Source: a bacterium (lineage in GTDB: Bacteria > Sysuimicrobiota > Sysuimicrobiia > Sysuimicrobiales > Segetimicrobiaceae). Taken from it: a stretch of 64,000 bases of DNA. Shown piece by piece: positions 55,414 through 64,000 of this stretch (position 1 is its first letter; the number at the start of each line of letters is the position of its first letter). Location: the NCBI GenBank assembly GCA_035307765.1, contig DATGHU010000007.1:1-64000 (forward strand), given 5' to 3'. A model generated the notes under the pieces. It saw nothing but the letters and a program-made list of their open reading frames with translations. It made no database searches and had not been told where the DNA came from. Position numbers and translations under genes: made by a program.

Positions 55414-57471
55414 CTATTCGTCGGCGGCCACGGCCTGCCGCCGGTGTGCTGCGCGCCCGGCCTCGGCGGCGCCCGGCCTCGAAGCCAGGTAGGTGCCGAA
55501 CCAGGCCAGGATGTGGCGGAGCCGCTCCACCCGATGCTTGGGCTGCCCGTTTCGGGAGAGATCGTGGCTCTCCCCCGGGAAGCGGACGAAGAGCGTGGGG
55601 GTCCCCTGTTTCTTGAGCGCGATGAACAACTGCTCCCCCTGCTCGATCGGACAGCGCAGATCGCTCTCGCTGTGGAGAATCAACAGGGGGGTCCGCATCT
55701 GGCGCACGTAGGTGATCGGCGATCGCTCGAGGTAGAATCCGGGGGATTCCCACGGATCGCCCGGATATTCCCAGAACCCCTTCTGATAGGCAAGGTCCGA
55801 GGTCCCCCACTGACTGTAGGCGTTGCTGATGCTCCGCATCGTCACCGCGGCCTTAAAGCGCTGCGTATGACCGACGACCCAGTTGGTCATGAACCCGCCG
55901 TAGCTCCCGCCCGCCACACCGAGCCGGTCGGGGTCGATCCAGCTGTACGCGCCGACCGCGTGATCGAGCCCGCGCATGAGATCCTCGTAGTCCTTACCAC
56001 CCCAGTCGTGACGCGTCCCCGCGGTGAATGCCTGCCCGTACCCCTGGCTTCCGCGTGGATTCATGTAGACCACACCGTACCCGGAGGCGGCGAGGAGCTG
56101 AAACTCATGGAAAAATCCGTTGCCGTACGCTCCGTGCGGTCCGCCGTGAATCTCCAGGATTGTGGGAACCCGCTCACGCTGGCCCGGGCCGGTGGGGCGC
56201 AGCACCCACCCCTCGATCCTCCACCCGTCCGCGCTGGAAACCTGGAACCGCTCCGGAACGGAGAGCGCCAGGGTCCGCAGGAACGCCCCGTTCAGGTCCG
56301 TGATCCGCCGCAGCGGGCCCGCCGCCGGCCCAAGGTCCTGCACTACGATCTCCCCTGGCGTCAGGGGATCGCTCTCGATGCACGCCGCTCGAATCGCCCG
56401 GCGGTCCAGCGAGCATCCTATCAGTTCGTGATCGCCCTGGGTCTCCTGGCGGACCGCGCCGCCTGCCGCCGCCACTGACGCAATCTGGGTATTGGCGCCG
56501 TCGGCATACAAGAAGGAGATCCGCGAGCCATCGGGTGCCCACGTCAGCCCTCCCGCGCCGGGGTGGGCGCGGACGTCGGAGATCACATGATGGCCGATGC
56601 TGCGGTCGAACTCGCGTGTCAGGCAGACCGGATCACCGCCGCTGGCGGAGACCACCCAGACGGCTGAATTCGTCGCTCCCCGGCAGGCATTATCGTGCCC
56701 GGCGTACGCGATCCGCGTCCCGTCGGGGGACCACGCCGGCACGCTGACCGGACCGATGCCCCCGGTCAGACGCCGCGGCACCCCCTCGCCCTCGGCGGCC
56801 ACCACCCAGATATCCGTGACATTGGTGAGATCGGCGTTCGGATCGGGGTTGGCGGCATACGCAACCCAGCGCCCGTCGGGCGACCAAGCCGGGTTCACGT
56901 GATCGCACTCCTCACGGGTAAGCTGCCGGGCCTCCCCACCGCCGGCGGGCACGGCGAGCACCTGCTTCCATCGCCCGTCCCAGAACCCCTCACCATCGAG
57001 CTTGTAGCGCAAGCGCGAGATCACGCGCACGTCGCTCTCGTCCGGCCCCGGCTTAGGTTGGGGCTTGGCCACCACGGCCAGCCAGCCGCTGTCCGGGGAC
57101 CAAGCCAGCTCGGAGGGGGCGAGCGGGCCCGACGTCACCTGACGTGCCTCGCCCCCCTCCACCCCAATCACCCAGACCTGCTTCTCCCCGCTGCGGTCTG
57201 AGATGAAGGCGACCTGGGCCCCGTTGGGGGACCACCGGGGAGTTGTGTCCTTGCCTGCGGCGCTGGTCAGTTGCCACGGTGCGCGCCCATCGACGGGGGC
57301 GATCCACAGGTGGCTCCGGTAGCCGTTCGTCGCAACGTCCCCCGTCGTCACGGTACAGACCACCCGAGCTCCATCGGGAGACAGCTGCGGATCGTTGAGG
57401 ATCTTGAGCGCGAAAAGATCTTCGATCGTGATCGGGCGCCCGGAACGGACACCCTGGTCACGAGGGCTCAT
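55414..57471 (-). CDS. S9 family prolyl oligopeptidase-like peptidase
   Basis: 685 residues from an ATG with GAGGAG 8 bases upstream; the longer open frame to 57663 is unrelated sequence. The N-terminal half is a WD40/TolB-like propeller with repeated SPDG/WSPDG blades. The C-terminal alpha/beta hydrolase has nucleophile Ser523 (GGSYGGF), Asp604 (HSESDLRCP) and His636 (FPGESHDLSR). No signal peptide is evident, so a cytosolic acylaminoacyl-peptidase-like enzyme is likely. Confidence 0.93.
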   Translation of the reverse strand: MSPRDQGVRSGRPITIEDLFALKILNDPQLSPDGARVVCTVTTGDVATNGYRSHLWIAPVDGRAPWQLTSAAGKDTTPRWSPNGAQVAFISDRSGEKQVWVIGVEGGEARQVTSGPLAPSELAWSPDSGWLAVVAKPQPKPGPDESDVRVISRLRYKLDGEGFWDGRWKQVLAVPAGGGEARQLTREECDHVNPAWSPDGRWVAYAANPDPNADLTNVTDIWVVAAEGEGVPRRLTGGIGPVSVPAWSPDGTRIAYAGHDNACRGATNSAVWVVSASGGDPVCLTREFDRSIGHHVISDVRAHPGAGGLTWAPDGSRISFLYADGANTQIASVAAAGGAVRQETQGDHELIGCSLDRRAIRAACIESDPLTPGEIVVQDLGPAAGPLRRITDLNGAFLRTLALSVPERFQVSSADGWRIEGWVLRPTGPGQRERVPTILEIHGGPHGAYGNGFFHEFQLLAASGYGVVYMNPRGSQGYGQAFTAGTRHDWGGKDYEDLMRGLDHAVGAYSWIDPDRLGVAGGSYGGFMTNWVVGHTQRFKAAVTMRSISNAYSQWGTSDLAYQKGFWEYPGDPWESPGFYLERSPITYVRQMRTPLLILHSESDLRCPIEQGEQLFIALKKQGTPTLFVRFPGESHDLSRNGQPKHRVERLRHILAWFGTYLASRPGAAEAGRAAHRRQAVAADE

Positions 57472-57659
57472 CACGGCATCTCCTCCTCTTCTCTGTCCCT
57501 CGTTCGGGAAACGGCGCGCAGGACCGGGGCCGCCGCGTTCAAGGGGAGCACGGCCTCGCCCTTTCCTGTTCTTCGGGGGGCGCCCCCCTCCCTCCGGAAT
57601 GCGCGCCCGCACAACGGCAGCCGGCGGAGAGGCCGGAGAACTCGCCGAGGAGCTCGCGG

Positions 57660-58394
57660 TCACCGCCCCAGGGCAAGCCGCTGGGAGAGCTGCGCCGGAA
57701 GATTGTGGGCCGCCATTTTCTCCTGGGTCGTCGCGATCGGGTACGAAAGCCGGTGCAGGGTGGCGGTGAGCGGTTCGGTCTCCAGGATGAGGTAGGACGC
57801 GCGGGGGTCACCGTCCCGGGGCTGGCCAACGCTTCCCACGTTGACGATGTGGCGGTCCGAACTGGCGAGACGCATCCGTTTCCCGTCCGGCAGGGCCCGG
57901 GCGCTCAGCGTCCCATCGGCCTTGAGAACGAACGCACCCGGCACGTGGGAATGCCCAACCAGACAGAGCGAGAAGGGGTGCTCGGAGAAAATGGCCAGGG
58001 AAGTGGGGAGATCGAGGATGTACTCTTCGATCGGATCCCGCGGGCTGCCGTGGACCGCGAGAAAGTCGGGATCCTCCAATCTGTCGGGCAGGGTCATGAT
58101 CCACCGCCGGGTCTCGTCGGTCACGACCTCGATCGTCCACTCGATCGCCGCGCGCGCGAGCGGGCTGAAGGCGCTGATGTCGAGCGCGCCGACGGCCGCG
58201 CGGTCGTGGTTGCCGGCGATCGTTCTTCCCCCGAGCTCCCGGATGCGCGACGCGCACTCGTTGGGGTTGGGCCCGTAGCCAACGGTATCGCCGAGACACA
58301 AGAAGGCGTCGGGGCGGTGCCGGCCCGCGTCGGCCAGCACCGTTTCCAGCGCCTCGAGGTTGCCGTGCACGTCGGAGAGGATGGCGTATCGCAC
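57660..58394 (-). CDS. calcineurin-like metallophosphoesterase
   Basis: 244 residues. The two-metal motifs occur in order: SDVHGNLEAL, GDTVGYGPNPN, AGNHDRAA, AVHGSPRD and GHSHVPG, which is the YfcE/DUF-type short phosphodiesterase family. The substrate is unknown. It begins 14 bases after the hisIE stop and may be cotranscribed with the his genes. Confidence 0.9.
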   Translation of the reverse strand: MRYAILSDVHGNLEALETVLADAGRHRPDAFLCLGDTVGYGPNPNECASRIRELGGRTIAGNHDRAAVGALDISAFSPLARAAIEWTIEVVTDETRRWIMTLPDRLEDPDFLAVHGSPRDPIEEYILDLPTSLAIFSEHPFSLCLVGHSHVPGAFVLKADGTLSARALPDGKRMRLASSDRHIVNVGSVGQPRDGDPRASYLILETEPLTATLHRLSYPIATTQEKMAAHNLPAQLSQRLALGR

Positions 58395-58408
58395 GGGGAG
58401 GGAACGGC

Positions 58409-59089
58409 CTAGCGTCGCCGCTTCGCGAGTTCGGCAAACACCTCGCCAGGGCTCACCCCAACGAACACCAGGAGGGCCAGCGTGTGGAACCAGAGATCGG
58501 CGACTTCCTCAACAAGGCGTCCGCGGGTCTCCTTCCGGGCGGCCCGAGTCACTTCCGCGGCTTCTTCCATGATCTTCTCATTCAGCCGGGCCAGCCCCTC
58601 CGAGAACAGCCGGGTCGTGTAGGACCCTCCGCGGGGCGTCGCGCGGCGGTCGCTGAGCACGGCCGCGATCTCGCTGAGGACCTCGGCGTCACCGCGGCCG
58701 GGTCGCTCGGCCCGGCCCTCCGGCTCCACCGCTGTAGAGTCGACGGCGATGGCCGCCTCGCCGTCTCGCTGCGCGACCCCCCGGTAGAAGCAGGAACGGT
58801 GCCCGGTATGGCACGCCGCTCCCGTTTGCTCAACCCGAAGCAGCAGCGCGTCGCCGTCGCAGTCCGCCCGAACCTCCGTCACGCGCTGAGTGTGCCCCGA
58901 CGTCTCGCCCTTACGCCAGAGCTGACGTCGGCTGCGGCTCCAGTACCATCCTTCTCCGGTCTGCAGGGTCCGACGCAGGGCTTCCCGATCCATGTGCGCA
59001 ACCATCAGCACCTCGCCGCTGGCGCTATCCTGCGCCACCACGGCCACCAGCCCGTCCGCATCGAACCGTATGCTTCCGCTCTCGTCCAT
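58409..59089 (-). CDS. hisIE: bifunctional phosphoribosyl-AMP cyclohydrolase/phosphoribosyl-ATP pyrophosphatase
   Basis: 226 residues from an ATG with GGGAGG 9 bases upstream. The N-terminal cyclohydrolase has [10 protein letters not shown], the metal site [10 protein letters not shown] and [12 protein letters not shown] linker (about 110-135) leads to the C-terminal pyrophosphatase helix bundle ([23 protein letters not shown]). It catalyses steps 2 and 3 of histidine synthesis. Last his gene of the run. Confidence 0.95.
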   Translation of the reverse strand: MDESGSIRFDADGLVAVVAQDSASGEVLMVAHMDREALRRTLQTGEGWYWSRSRRQLWRKGETSGHTQRVTEVRADCDGDALLLRVEQTGAACHTGHRSCFYRGVAQRDGEAAIAVDSTAVEPEGRAERPGRGDAEVLSEIAAVLSDRRATPRGGSYTTRLFSEGLARLNEKIMEEAAEVTRAARKETRGRLVEEVADLWFHTLALLVFVGVSPGEVFAELAKRRR

Positions 59090-59105
59090 CTCACGGTCCT
59101 CCCGT

Positions 59106-59864
59106 TCACCGGCGAACAGGGATCCTCGCGGCGGCCATCTCGGCCTTCGCCTCGGAGATGCTGTACCGCCGGAAGTGAAACATGGACGCGGCGAGCACGG
59201 CATCCGCGTCCGCGTGCTCGATGACCTCCACGAAGTGCCGGGGATGGCCCGCGCCCCCCGAAGCGATGACGGGCACCCGCACCGCTTGCGTGACGGCCCG
59301 GGTCAGGGCAAGATCGTACCCGTCTTCGTGCCCGTCCCGGTCCATGCTCGTGATCAGCAGCTCCCCCGCCCCCAGGTCCACGGCCTGGTGGGCCCAAGCG
59401 ACGGCGTCTCGATTCGCCGGTGTCCGGCCCCCGTGCGTGTAGACTTCCCACCGCCCGGGCGCCTCCTGGCGCGCGTCGATCGCGACGACGATGCACTGGC
59501 TGCCGAAGCGCAGGGCCGCCTCCCGAATCAACTCGGGCCGCTGAATCGCCGCCGTGTTCAGGCCGACCTTGTCCGCGCCGGCGTTCAGCATCCGGCGGAG
59601 ATCTTCAACGGTACGCAGGCCGCCGCCCACCGTGAACGGGATCGTGAGCGTGTCGGCCGTCCGCCGGACCACCTCCTCCATGATCCCGCGTCGCTCGTGG
59701 CTGGCCGTGATGTCCAAGAAGACGATCTCGTCGGCACCCTCGCGATCGTACAAGACCGCCAGTTCAACCGGGTCGCCCGCATCGCGCAGGTTCACGAAAC
59801 TCGTGCCCTTGACGACCCGCCCTGCGTCGACGTCGAGGCAGGGGATCACTCGCCGCGCCAGCAT
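59106..59864 (-). CDS. hisF: imidazole glycerol phosphate synthase cyclase subunit
   Basis: 252 residues. TIM barrel with catalytic Asp residues in [14 protein letters not shown] and [15 protein letters not shown], and phosphate sites [10 protein letters not shown] and [11 protein letters not shown]. It uses ammonia from HisH to form IGP and AICAR. Confidence 0.97.
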   Translation of the reverse strand: MLARRVIPCLDVDAGRVVKGTSFVNLRDAGDPVELAVLYDREGADEIVFLDITASHERRGIMEEVVRRTADTLTIPFTVGGGLRTVEDLRRMLNAGADKVGLNTAAIQRPELIREAALRFGSQCIVVAIDARQEAPGRWEVYTHGGRTPANRDAVAWAHQAVDLGAGELLITSMDRDGHEDGYDLALTRAVTQAVRVPVIASGGAGHPRHFVEVIEHADADAVLAASMFHFRRYSISEAKAEMAAARIPVRR

Positions 59865-59868
59865 CGCT

Positions 59869-60591
59869 TCACGCGGCCGCGGCCAAGAGGTCCTCGAGCC
59901 GGACGCGCCCCTCGTAGAGGGCCCGGCCGACGATGACGCCCTCCAGCCCCCGGGCCTCGAGCGGCCGGAGGCGCCGGATGTCGCCGGCCGAAGCGATCCC
60001 GCCGGCGGCGATCACCGGGACGTCGACCTCGCGCAGGATTTGTTCGATGGCGCCGACGTTCGGCCCCGCCAGCATCCCGTCCGCGCCGATGTCCGTGTAA
60101 ATGATCCGCCGGGCGCCCGCCGCGACGACCTGCGTGGCAACGGCGGACGCGGACAGTCCGGTGCGGGTCACCCACCCCTCCGCCGCCACCTCGCCGCCCC
60201 GCGCATCGATCCCCACCACCACCCGGTGGCCGAACCGCGCGCACGCTTCCTCAAGCACGTCCCGACGGGACAGGGCGGCGGTTCCCAGGATCACCCGCGC
60301 GGCCCCCGCTTCCAACCACCGCTCGACCGTCCCCAAATCCCGCATCCCTCCCCCCACCTGGACCGGGATCTCCACCGCGGCGATCAGGCGGCGGATCGCT
60401 TCCGCGTTGATTTGGATGCCGGTAAACGCGCCGTCAAGGTCGACGACGTGCACCCAGGGGGCGCCGCAGGCCATCCACCGACGGGCCGCGGCGGCCGGGT
60501 CGTCGTCGTAGAGATGCTCACGGTCAGGCGCCCCCTGAACGAGCCGGACGCACCGTCCGCCGCGCACGTCAACCGCCGGCAGCACCAGCAC
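59869..60591 (-). CDS. hisA: ProFAR isomerase
   Basis: 240 residues from a GTG that lies 23 bases inside the hisH gene. TIM barrel relative of His[41 protein letters not shown] and AAGGIAS. It isomerises ProFAR to PRFAR. No PriA-type tryptophan activity can be inferred from sequence alone. Confidence 0.95.
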   Translation of the reverse strand: MLVLPAVDVRGGRCVRLVQGAPDREHLYDDDPAAAARRWMACGAPWVHVVDLDGAFTGIQINAEAIRRLIAAVEIPVQVGGGMRDLGTVERWLEAGAARVILGTAALSRRDVLEEACARFGHRVVVGIDARGGEVAAEGWVTRTGLSASAVATQVVAAGARRIIYTDIGADGMLAGPNVGAIEQILREVDVPVIAAGGIASAGDIRRLRPLEARGLEGVIVGRALYEGRVRLEDLLAAAA

Positions 60592-61195
60592 CGACAGCCC
60601 ACCGAGCGAAGTTGGTCAGCATCCGGATGCCGGCCGCCCCCGACTTCTCCGGGTGAAACTGGGTGGCCCAGACGTTGCCGCTGCCGACGACGGCGGCCAG
60701 CTCCCCGCCGTAGTCGGCCGTGGCCGCCACGAGCGCGGGATTCCCGGGAATCGCGTGGTAGGAATGGATGAAATAGACGTACATCCCCGCCGCGCAGCCG
60801 TCCAGGAGTGGGGACGGGCGAACGATGTTCAGCGCGTTCCACCCCATGTGGGGAGTCTTGACCCCGGTGGAGAGGCGGACGACCCGACCGGGGAGCAGGC
60901 CGAGCCCCCTGTGGACGCCGTCCTCCTCGCTCTCCTCAAACAGCACCTGCATCCCGAGGCAGATCCCCAAAAACGGCCGCCCCGAGTCGACGAAAGCCAG
61001 GATGCGCTCGACGAATCCCGCGTCCCGCAGGCGCGCCATCGCCGGGCCAAACGCGCCGTCTCCGGGGACGACCAGCGCATCCGCCTCGGCCAGGGAGCGC
61101 GGCGAGTCGGTGACGCAGACCTCGAGCCCTTGGCGCTCCAGTCCGCGCCGGATGCTCCGGAGGTTGCCGGCGCCGTAGTCCACGATCGCGATCAT
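60569..61195 (-). CDS. hisH: imidazole glycerol phosphate synthase glutamine amidotransferase subunit
   Basis: 208 residues. Class I amidotransferase: VVPGDGAFG, catalytic Cys in [19 protein letters not shown] and the His-Glu pair in TQFHPEKSG. Supplies ammonia to HisF. Overlaps hisB by 4 bases and hisA by 23. Confidence 0.96.
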   Translation of the reverse strand: MIAIVDYGAGNLRSIRRGLERQGLEVCVTDSPRSLAEADALVVPGDGAFGPAMARLRDAGFVERILAFVDSGRPFLGICLGMQVLFEESEEDGVHRGLGLLPGRVVRLSTGVKTPHMGWNALNIVRPSPLLDGCAAGMYVYFIHSYHAIPGNPALVAATADYGGELAAVVGSGNVWATQFHPEKSGAAGIRMLTNFARWAVGAGAAGG

Positions 61196-61782
61196 GCGAG
61201 CGTCCCCTTGGTCGACGGGATGCCCGGGACCCGCGGATCCACCCGCGTCGCCCGGTCGAGCGCCAGGGCAAACGCTTTGAAAACCGCCTCGATGATGTGG
61301 TGTGCGTTCCGCCCGTGCAGGAGCAGGAGGTGCACGGTGATCTCGGCGTTCATCACGAACGCCCGAAAGAACTCTTCGGTGAGGTCCGTGTCGTAGTCCC
61401 CCAACCGCTGGCGGGGCACGGGGATCGCATAGTGGAGATACGGTCGCCCGCTGACATCGACCACGGCCAGGACCAACGCCTCATCGAGCGGCGCGTACTC
61501 TGAGGCGTAGCGGTTGATCCCCGCGCCGTCCGCGAGGGCTTCGCGCAGGGCCCGGCCGAGCGCGATGCCGACGTCTTCCACGGTGTGGTGCGCGTCAACC
61601 TCCAGGTCCCCGCTGGCGTCGACGGCCAGGTCAAATCGCCCGTGCCGCGCGAGCTGGGCGAGCATGTGGTCGAGAAACGGGAGCCGCGTGCTCCCGGTGT
61701 GGGCCCCCGTGCCGTCAAGGTTCCACGTCACCTCAATGCGCGTCTCCGCGGTCGCGCGGGCCACACGGCCGACGCGGCTCAT
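61192..61782 (-). CDS. hisB: imidazoleglycerol-phosphate dehydratase
   Basis: 196 residues from the ATG overlapping the hisD stop (ATGA); the long open frame upstream is an out-of-frame shadow of hisD. Metal-binding DAHHTVEDVGIALG and GRNAHHIIEA, and FLDHMLAQLARHG, are diagnostic. Monofunctional; no phosphatase domain is fused, so a separate histidinol phosphatase is needed. Confidence 0.97.
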   Translation of the reverse strand: MSRVGRVARATAETRIEVTWNLDGTGAHTGSTRLPFLDHMLAQLARHGRFDLAVDASGDLEVDAHHTVEDVGIALGRALREALADGAGINRYASEYAPLDEALVLAVVDVSGRPYLHYAIPVPRQRLGDYDTDLTEEFFRAFVMNAEITVHLLLLHGRNAHHIIEAVFKAFALALDRATRVDPRVPGIPSTKGTLA

Positions 61783-63089
61783 GACGGCTCCCTCCGGGCC
61801 CGCACCGCGAGCACGTGCGCCGGGAAGTCCTCGTACTGGCCGAGCCGTTCGACCACCGGCCGCACGCGATCGAGCCCGGCGGCGTCGAGGTGCGCGATCG
61901 ACGTCGCCTTGAGATAGCTGAGCACGGTGACCCCCGAGGCGACGCGCGCGAAGCCGCTCGTCGGCAGCGCCGCCGGCACGCCGATCGCATAGTTGGCTGC
62001 GGAAAACGGGGTGTCCTGACCGAGCAGAACCTCGCCGGCGTGGCGAATCTGCAGCAGCGTGGCGAACGGATCTCGCGTCGCAATCTGCAGATGCTCGGGC
62101 GCGTAGAGGTTGGCGAACGCCACCCCCTGCTCCACGGAATCGACCACGAGCACGCCGCCGTACCGGCTCATCGCCGCCTCGGCAAACTCCCGGCGCCCGG
62201 CGGGGAGCTGCGCCAGATACCGGGGGAGGCGCTCCCCAACCTCGACCGCGAGCGACGCCGAGGTGACCAGAAGAATCGCAGCGGAGTCCGAACCGTGCTC
62301 TGCCTCGTTGAGGAGATCGAGGGCCAGCCGGTCCGGATCGGCCGTCTCGTCGGCCAGGATCATGGACTCGGTCGGGCCCAGGAAGGAGAGCAGGCGTACC
62401 CCGTAGGCCTGCACGGCGATCTGGGCGGCGGTGACGTAGGGGTTTCCCGGACCGCCGAGGAGTTCGACGCGTGGCAGCGTCCCCGTCCCAAAGGCCAGTC
62501 CGGCGATGCCCGCGACTCCGTTGCACCGAAACACCTGCGACACCCCCAACAGTTCCGCGGCGACGAGGACGGCAGGGTCCACGCCTCCGTCCTTTCGGGG
62601 GGGGACTACGACGGCGACATCGGTGACCCCGGCCACGATCGCCGGGGTCACCAGCGTGATCAATGTGGACGGGAACGCTCCCTTCCCGCTGGGGATGTAC
62701 ACTCCGACGCTCTCGACGGGAGCAAATTTGACGCCCGTGGTCAGGCCGGCCTCCAGCTCCTCGAGCCGCAGCGCGGCGGGACGGAGCCATTCGTTGAACC
62801 GCCTCGCCCGGTCGATGCTGACGGCGAGGGCCGTCCGGAGCCCGCCGTCCACGGCCTCGTGGGCGGCGCGGAACTCCTGGCGGTCCACCCGGAGGCGATC
62901 CGAAGACAGGGTCACGCCGTCATGCCGCTGCGTCTGCTCCACGATTGCGGGGTCCCCCCGCTCCCGGACGTCCTCCACAATCGCACGCACGTGGGCGGCG
63001 CGGTCGGCGTCGAACACGTCGGCCCTCGACCGCTGCAGAATCTGCCGCAACCGTCCCGGAGAAACCTCTGCCAGCCGTTGAATCTCCAC
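61779..63089 (-). CDS. hisD: histidinol dehydrogenase
   Basis: 436 residues from a GTG with an AGGAGAGG site upstream. GGPGNPYVTAAQ, the conserved LNEAEHGSDSAAILLVT, APEHLQ and the C-terminal LGQYEDFPAHVLAVR fit the zinc enzyme that oxidises histidinol twice with NAD. hisC, which usually follows, is absent. Confidence 0.96.
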   Translation of the reverse strand: MEIQRLAEVSPGRLRQILQRSRADVFDADRAAHVRAIVEDVRERGDPAIVEQTQRHDGVTLSSDRLRVDRQEFRAAHEAVDGGLRTALAVSIDRARRFNEWLRPAALRLEELEAGLTTGVKFAPVESVGVYIPSGKGAFPSTLITLVTPAIVAGVTDVAVVVPPRKDGGVDPAVLVAAELLGVSQVFRCNGVAGIAGLAFGTGTLPRVELLGGPGNPYVTAAQIAVQAYGVRLLSFLGPTESMILADETADPDRLALDLLNEAEHGSDSAAILLVTSASLAVEVGERLPRYLAQLPAGRREFAEAAMSRYGGVLVVDSVEQGVAFANLYAPEHLQIATRDPFATLLQIRHAGEVLLGQDTPFSAANYAIGVPAALPTSGFARVASGVTVLSYLKATSIAHLDAAGLDRVRPVVERLGQYEDFPAHVLAVRARREPS

Positions 63090-63104
63090 CCCCGGCCTCT
63101 CCTT

Positions 63105-63749
63105 CTACACCGATGATCGGGCCCGCGCCGAGGCCGCCTCTCGCATTCGCTCCACCACGGTCCGCACCGCCTCCGCCCGGGTTCGCAGGCTCACCCGGTT
63201 GACGACCAGCCGCGCCGAGGAGCGGAACACCTCTGTCACCTCCAGGAGATGGTTCTCCACCAGCGTGCGGCCGGTCATCACCAGGTCGAGAATCCCGTCC
63301 GCCACCCCCACCTGGGGAGCCAGCTCGACGGTCCCGTTCATCTCGACGACCTCCACCGACCGCCCCTGCCCCCAGAAGTACCGCTCGGTGACCCGCGGGT
63401 ATTTGGTGGCGATCCGAATCGGGCTCAGCGCCTCCCACCCCGCGGCTTTCTCCTCGGGGAACGCGACGATGCCGCGGCAAGCGCCGAAGCCGAGATCGAC
63501 CAGCTCGTAGACATCCCGCCCCTGCTCGAGGAGCATGTCCTTACCGACGATCCCAAGATCGGCGGCCCCGTGCTCGACGTACGTCAGCAGGTCGGCGGGC
63601 TTGGCGATCAGGCATCGAACGTGCGGGTCCAGACATGGAAGAATGAGGCGGCGGGTCGTCCGCCACGTCTCCGCGGTCAGATAGCCCGCGGCTTCGAGGG
63701 TGCGCATCGAGTCCTCGAGCAGTCGACCGGAGGCCACCGCCACGGTCAT
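63105..63749 (-). CDS. hisG: ATP phosphoribosyltransferase catalytic subunit, short form
   Basis: 214 residues from the ATG overlapping the hisZ stop (ATGA). It lacks the C-terminal histidine-binding domain of the long form, so it needs HisZ. Motifs: VRCLIAKPADLLTYVEHGAADLGIVGKD, and PRPP-binding GVADGILDLVMTGRTLVEN. First step of histidine synthesis. Confidence 0.96.
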   Translation of the reverse strand: MTVAVASGRLLEDSMRTLEAAGYLTAETWRTTRRLILPCLDPHVRCLIAKPADLLTYVEHGAADLGIVGKDMLLEQGRDVYELVDLGFGACRGIVAFPEEKAAGWEALSPIRIATKYPRVTERYFWGQGRSVEVVEMNGTVELAPQVGVADGILDLVMTGRTLVENHLLEVTEVFRSSARLVVNRVSLRTRAEAVRTVVERMREAASARARSSV

Positions 63750-64000
63750 GAGGCCCACGGCGCACTCCCATTCCCCGGGTGGCCGGCCAGCAGGTCGGCC
63801 ACCGCCACCGACTGCTCGTGGCCGTCCGCGTCGCGGACGACGGCGCGCCCGCCGGTCACCAGCACCGCACGAGGCGTGCCGGCGGCGAACGCCCCCCGCG
63901 CCATCTCCTCCCACGGCCGCCCCAGGATCTCCACGGTCACGGACAGTTCCCGCTCCCGCAGCGCCCGAGCCAGCCGCAGCGCCTCGGTTCGGTCTTCGGC
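63746..64000 (-). CDS. hisZ: ATP phosphoribosyltransferase regulatory subunit, C-terminal part
   Basis: The last 84 codons are present; the gene runs out of the window at 64000. The visible end (LRLARALRERELSVTVEILGRP, PRAVLVTGGRAVVRDADGHEQSVAV) has the small domain of HisRS-like HisZ. Position directly before a short hisG and 4-base overlap support the call. Confidence 0.8.
   Translation of the reverse strand, partial: AEDRTEALRLARALRERELSVTVEILGRPWEEMARGAFAAGTPRAVLVTGGRAVVRDADGHEQSVAVADLLAGHPGNGSAPWAS

Noticed and set aside
61783-62790. 336-codon upstream extension of the hisB frame
   Set aside because: It lies wholly within hisD in another frame; hisB homologues start at the ATG overlapping the hisD stop.

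Overview
The window is GC-rich bacterial chromosome with two halves that differ sharply. No rRNA, CRISPR array or 16S marker is present, so the taxon cannot be read directly. The Thermus-type V/A-ATPase operon, the YvlD-RapZ-YvcK cluster, the short HisG with HisZ, and the archaeal-type nicotinate phosphoribosyltransferase suggest a deep-branching, probably aerobic, uncultured bacterium of Terrabacteria type (Armatimonadota/Sysuimicrobiota, Chloroflexota or Deinococcota neighbourhood). This placement is inference.

Positions 1-20.5 kb are an accessory island that ends exactly at the 3' end of a tRNA-Leu(GAG) gene. Its last gene is an intact large serine recombinase whose final codons lie inside the tRNA. 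Two degraded relatives of this recombinase (about 2.0-2.5 and 4.9-5.1 kb) and four same-direction copies of a core GTGCCGGGAG (2498, 5064, 9433, 20450-20459) suggest that related elements were inserted repeatedly at this tRNA. The cargo includes a secreted Tyr/Pro/Gln-rich repeat protein with a duplicated 3' end, a flavin monooxygenase with a STAND/LuxR regulator bracketed by 17-bp direct repeats, a proteasome-like Ntn hydrolase, a HEPN protein, and a GIY-YIG/zinc-finger protein. The youngest module (16.1-20.5 kb) is a tightly overlapping cassette: HTH/Xis-like protein, two small proteins, a DnaB-N/RepA-like ATPase, a truncated DNA methyltransferase, a micro-ORF and the recombinase.

Positions 20.6-64 kb are dense core metabolism, almost all on the minus strand with many 4-bp stop/start overlaps. 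From right to left in transcription order: histidine biosynthesis (hisZ-G-D-B-H-A-F-IE, no hisC); a phosphoesterase, an S9 peptidase and a cobalamin adenosyltransferase; two plus-strand genes (a fumarase/aspartase and a membrane ClpP-fold protease); a TCA operon sdhC-A-B-icd-mdh-sucC-sucD; yvlD-rapZ-yvcK; the membrane arm only of complex I (nuoA-H-J-K-L-M-N); a complete V/A-type ATPase (G-I-K-E-C-F-A-B-D) followed by a Clp1/Grc3-family polynucleotide kinase; and gap-pgk-tpiA-secG with nicotinate phosphoribosyltransferase.

Together the core half links lower glycolysis, the TCA cycle, the quinone-coupled respiratory entry points (succinate dehydrogenase and complex I) and the rotary ATPase. Sigma70-like promoters (TTGACA, 18-bp spacer) are visible before the tRNA-Leu gene, the V-ATPase operon and the nuo operon, and a TATAAT lies just before yvlD.
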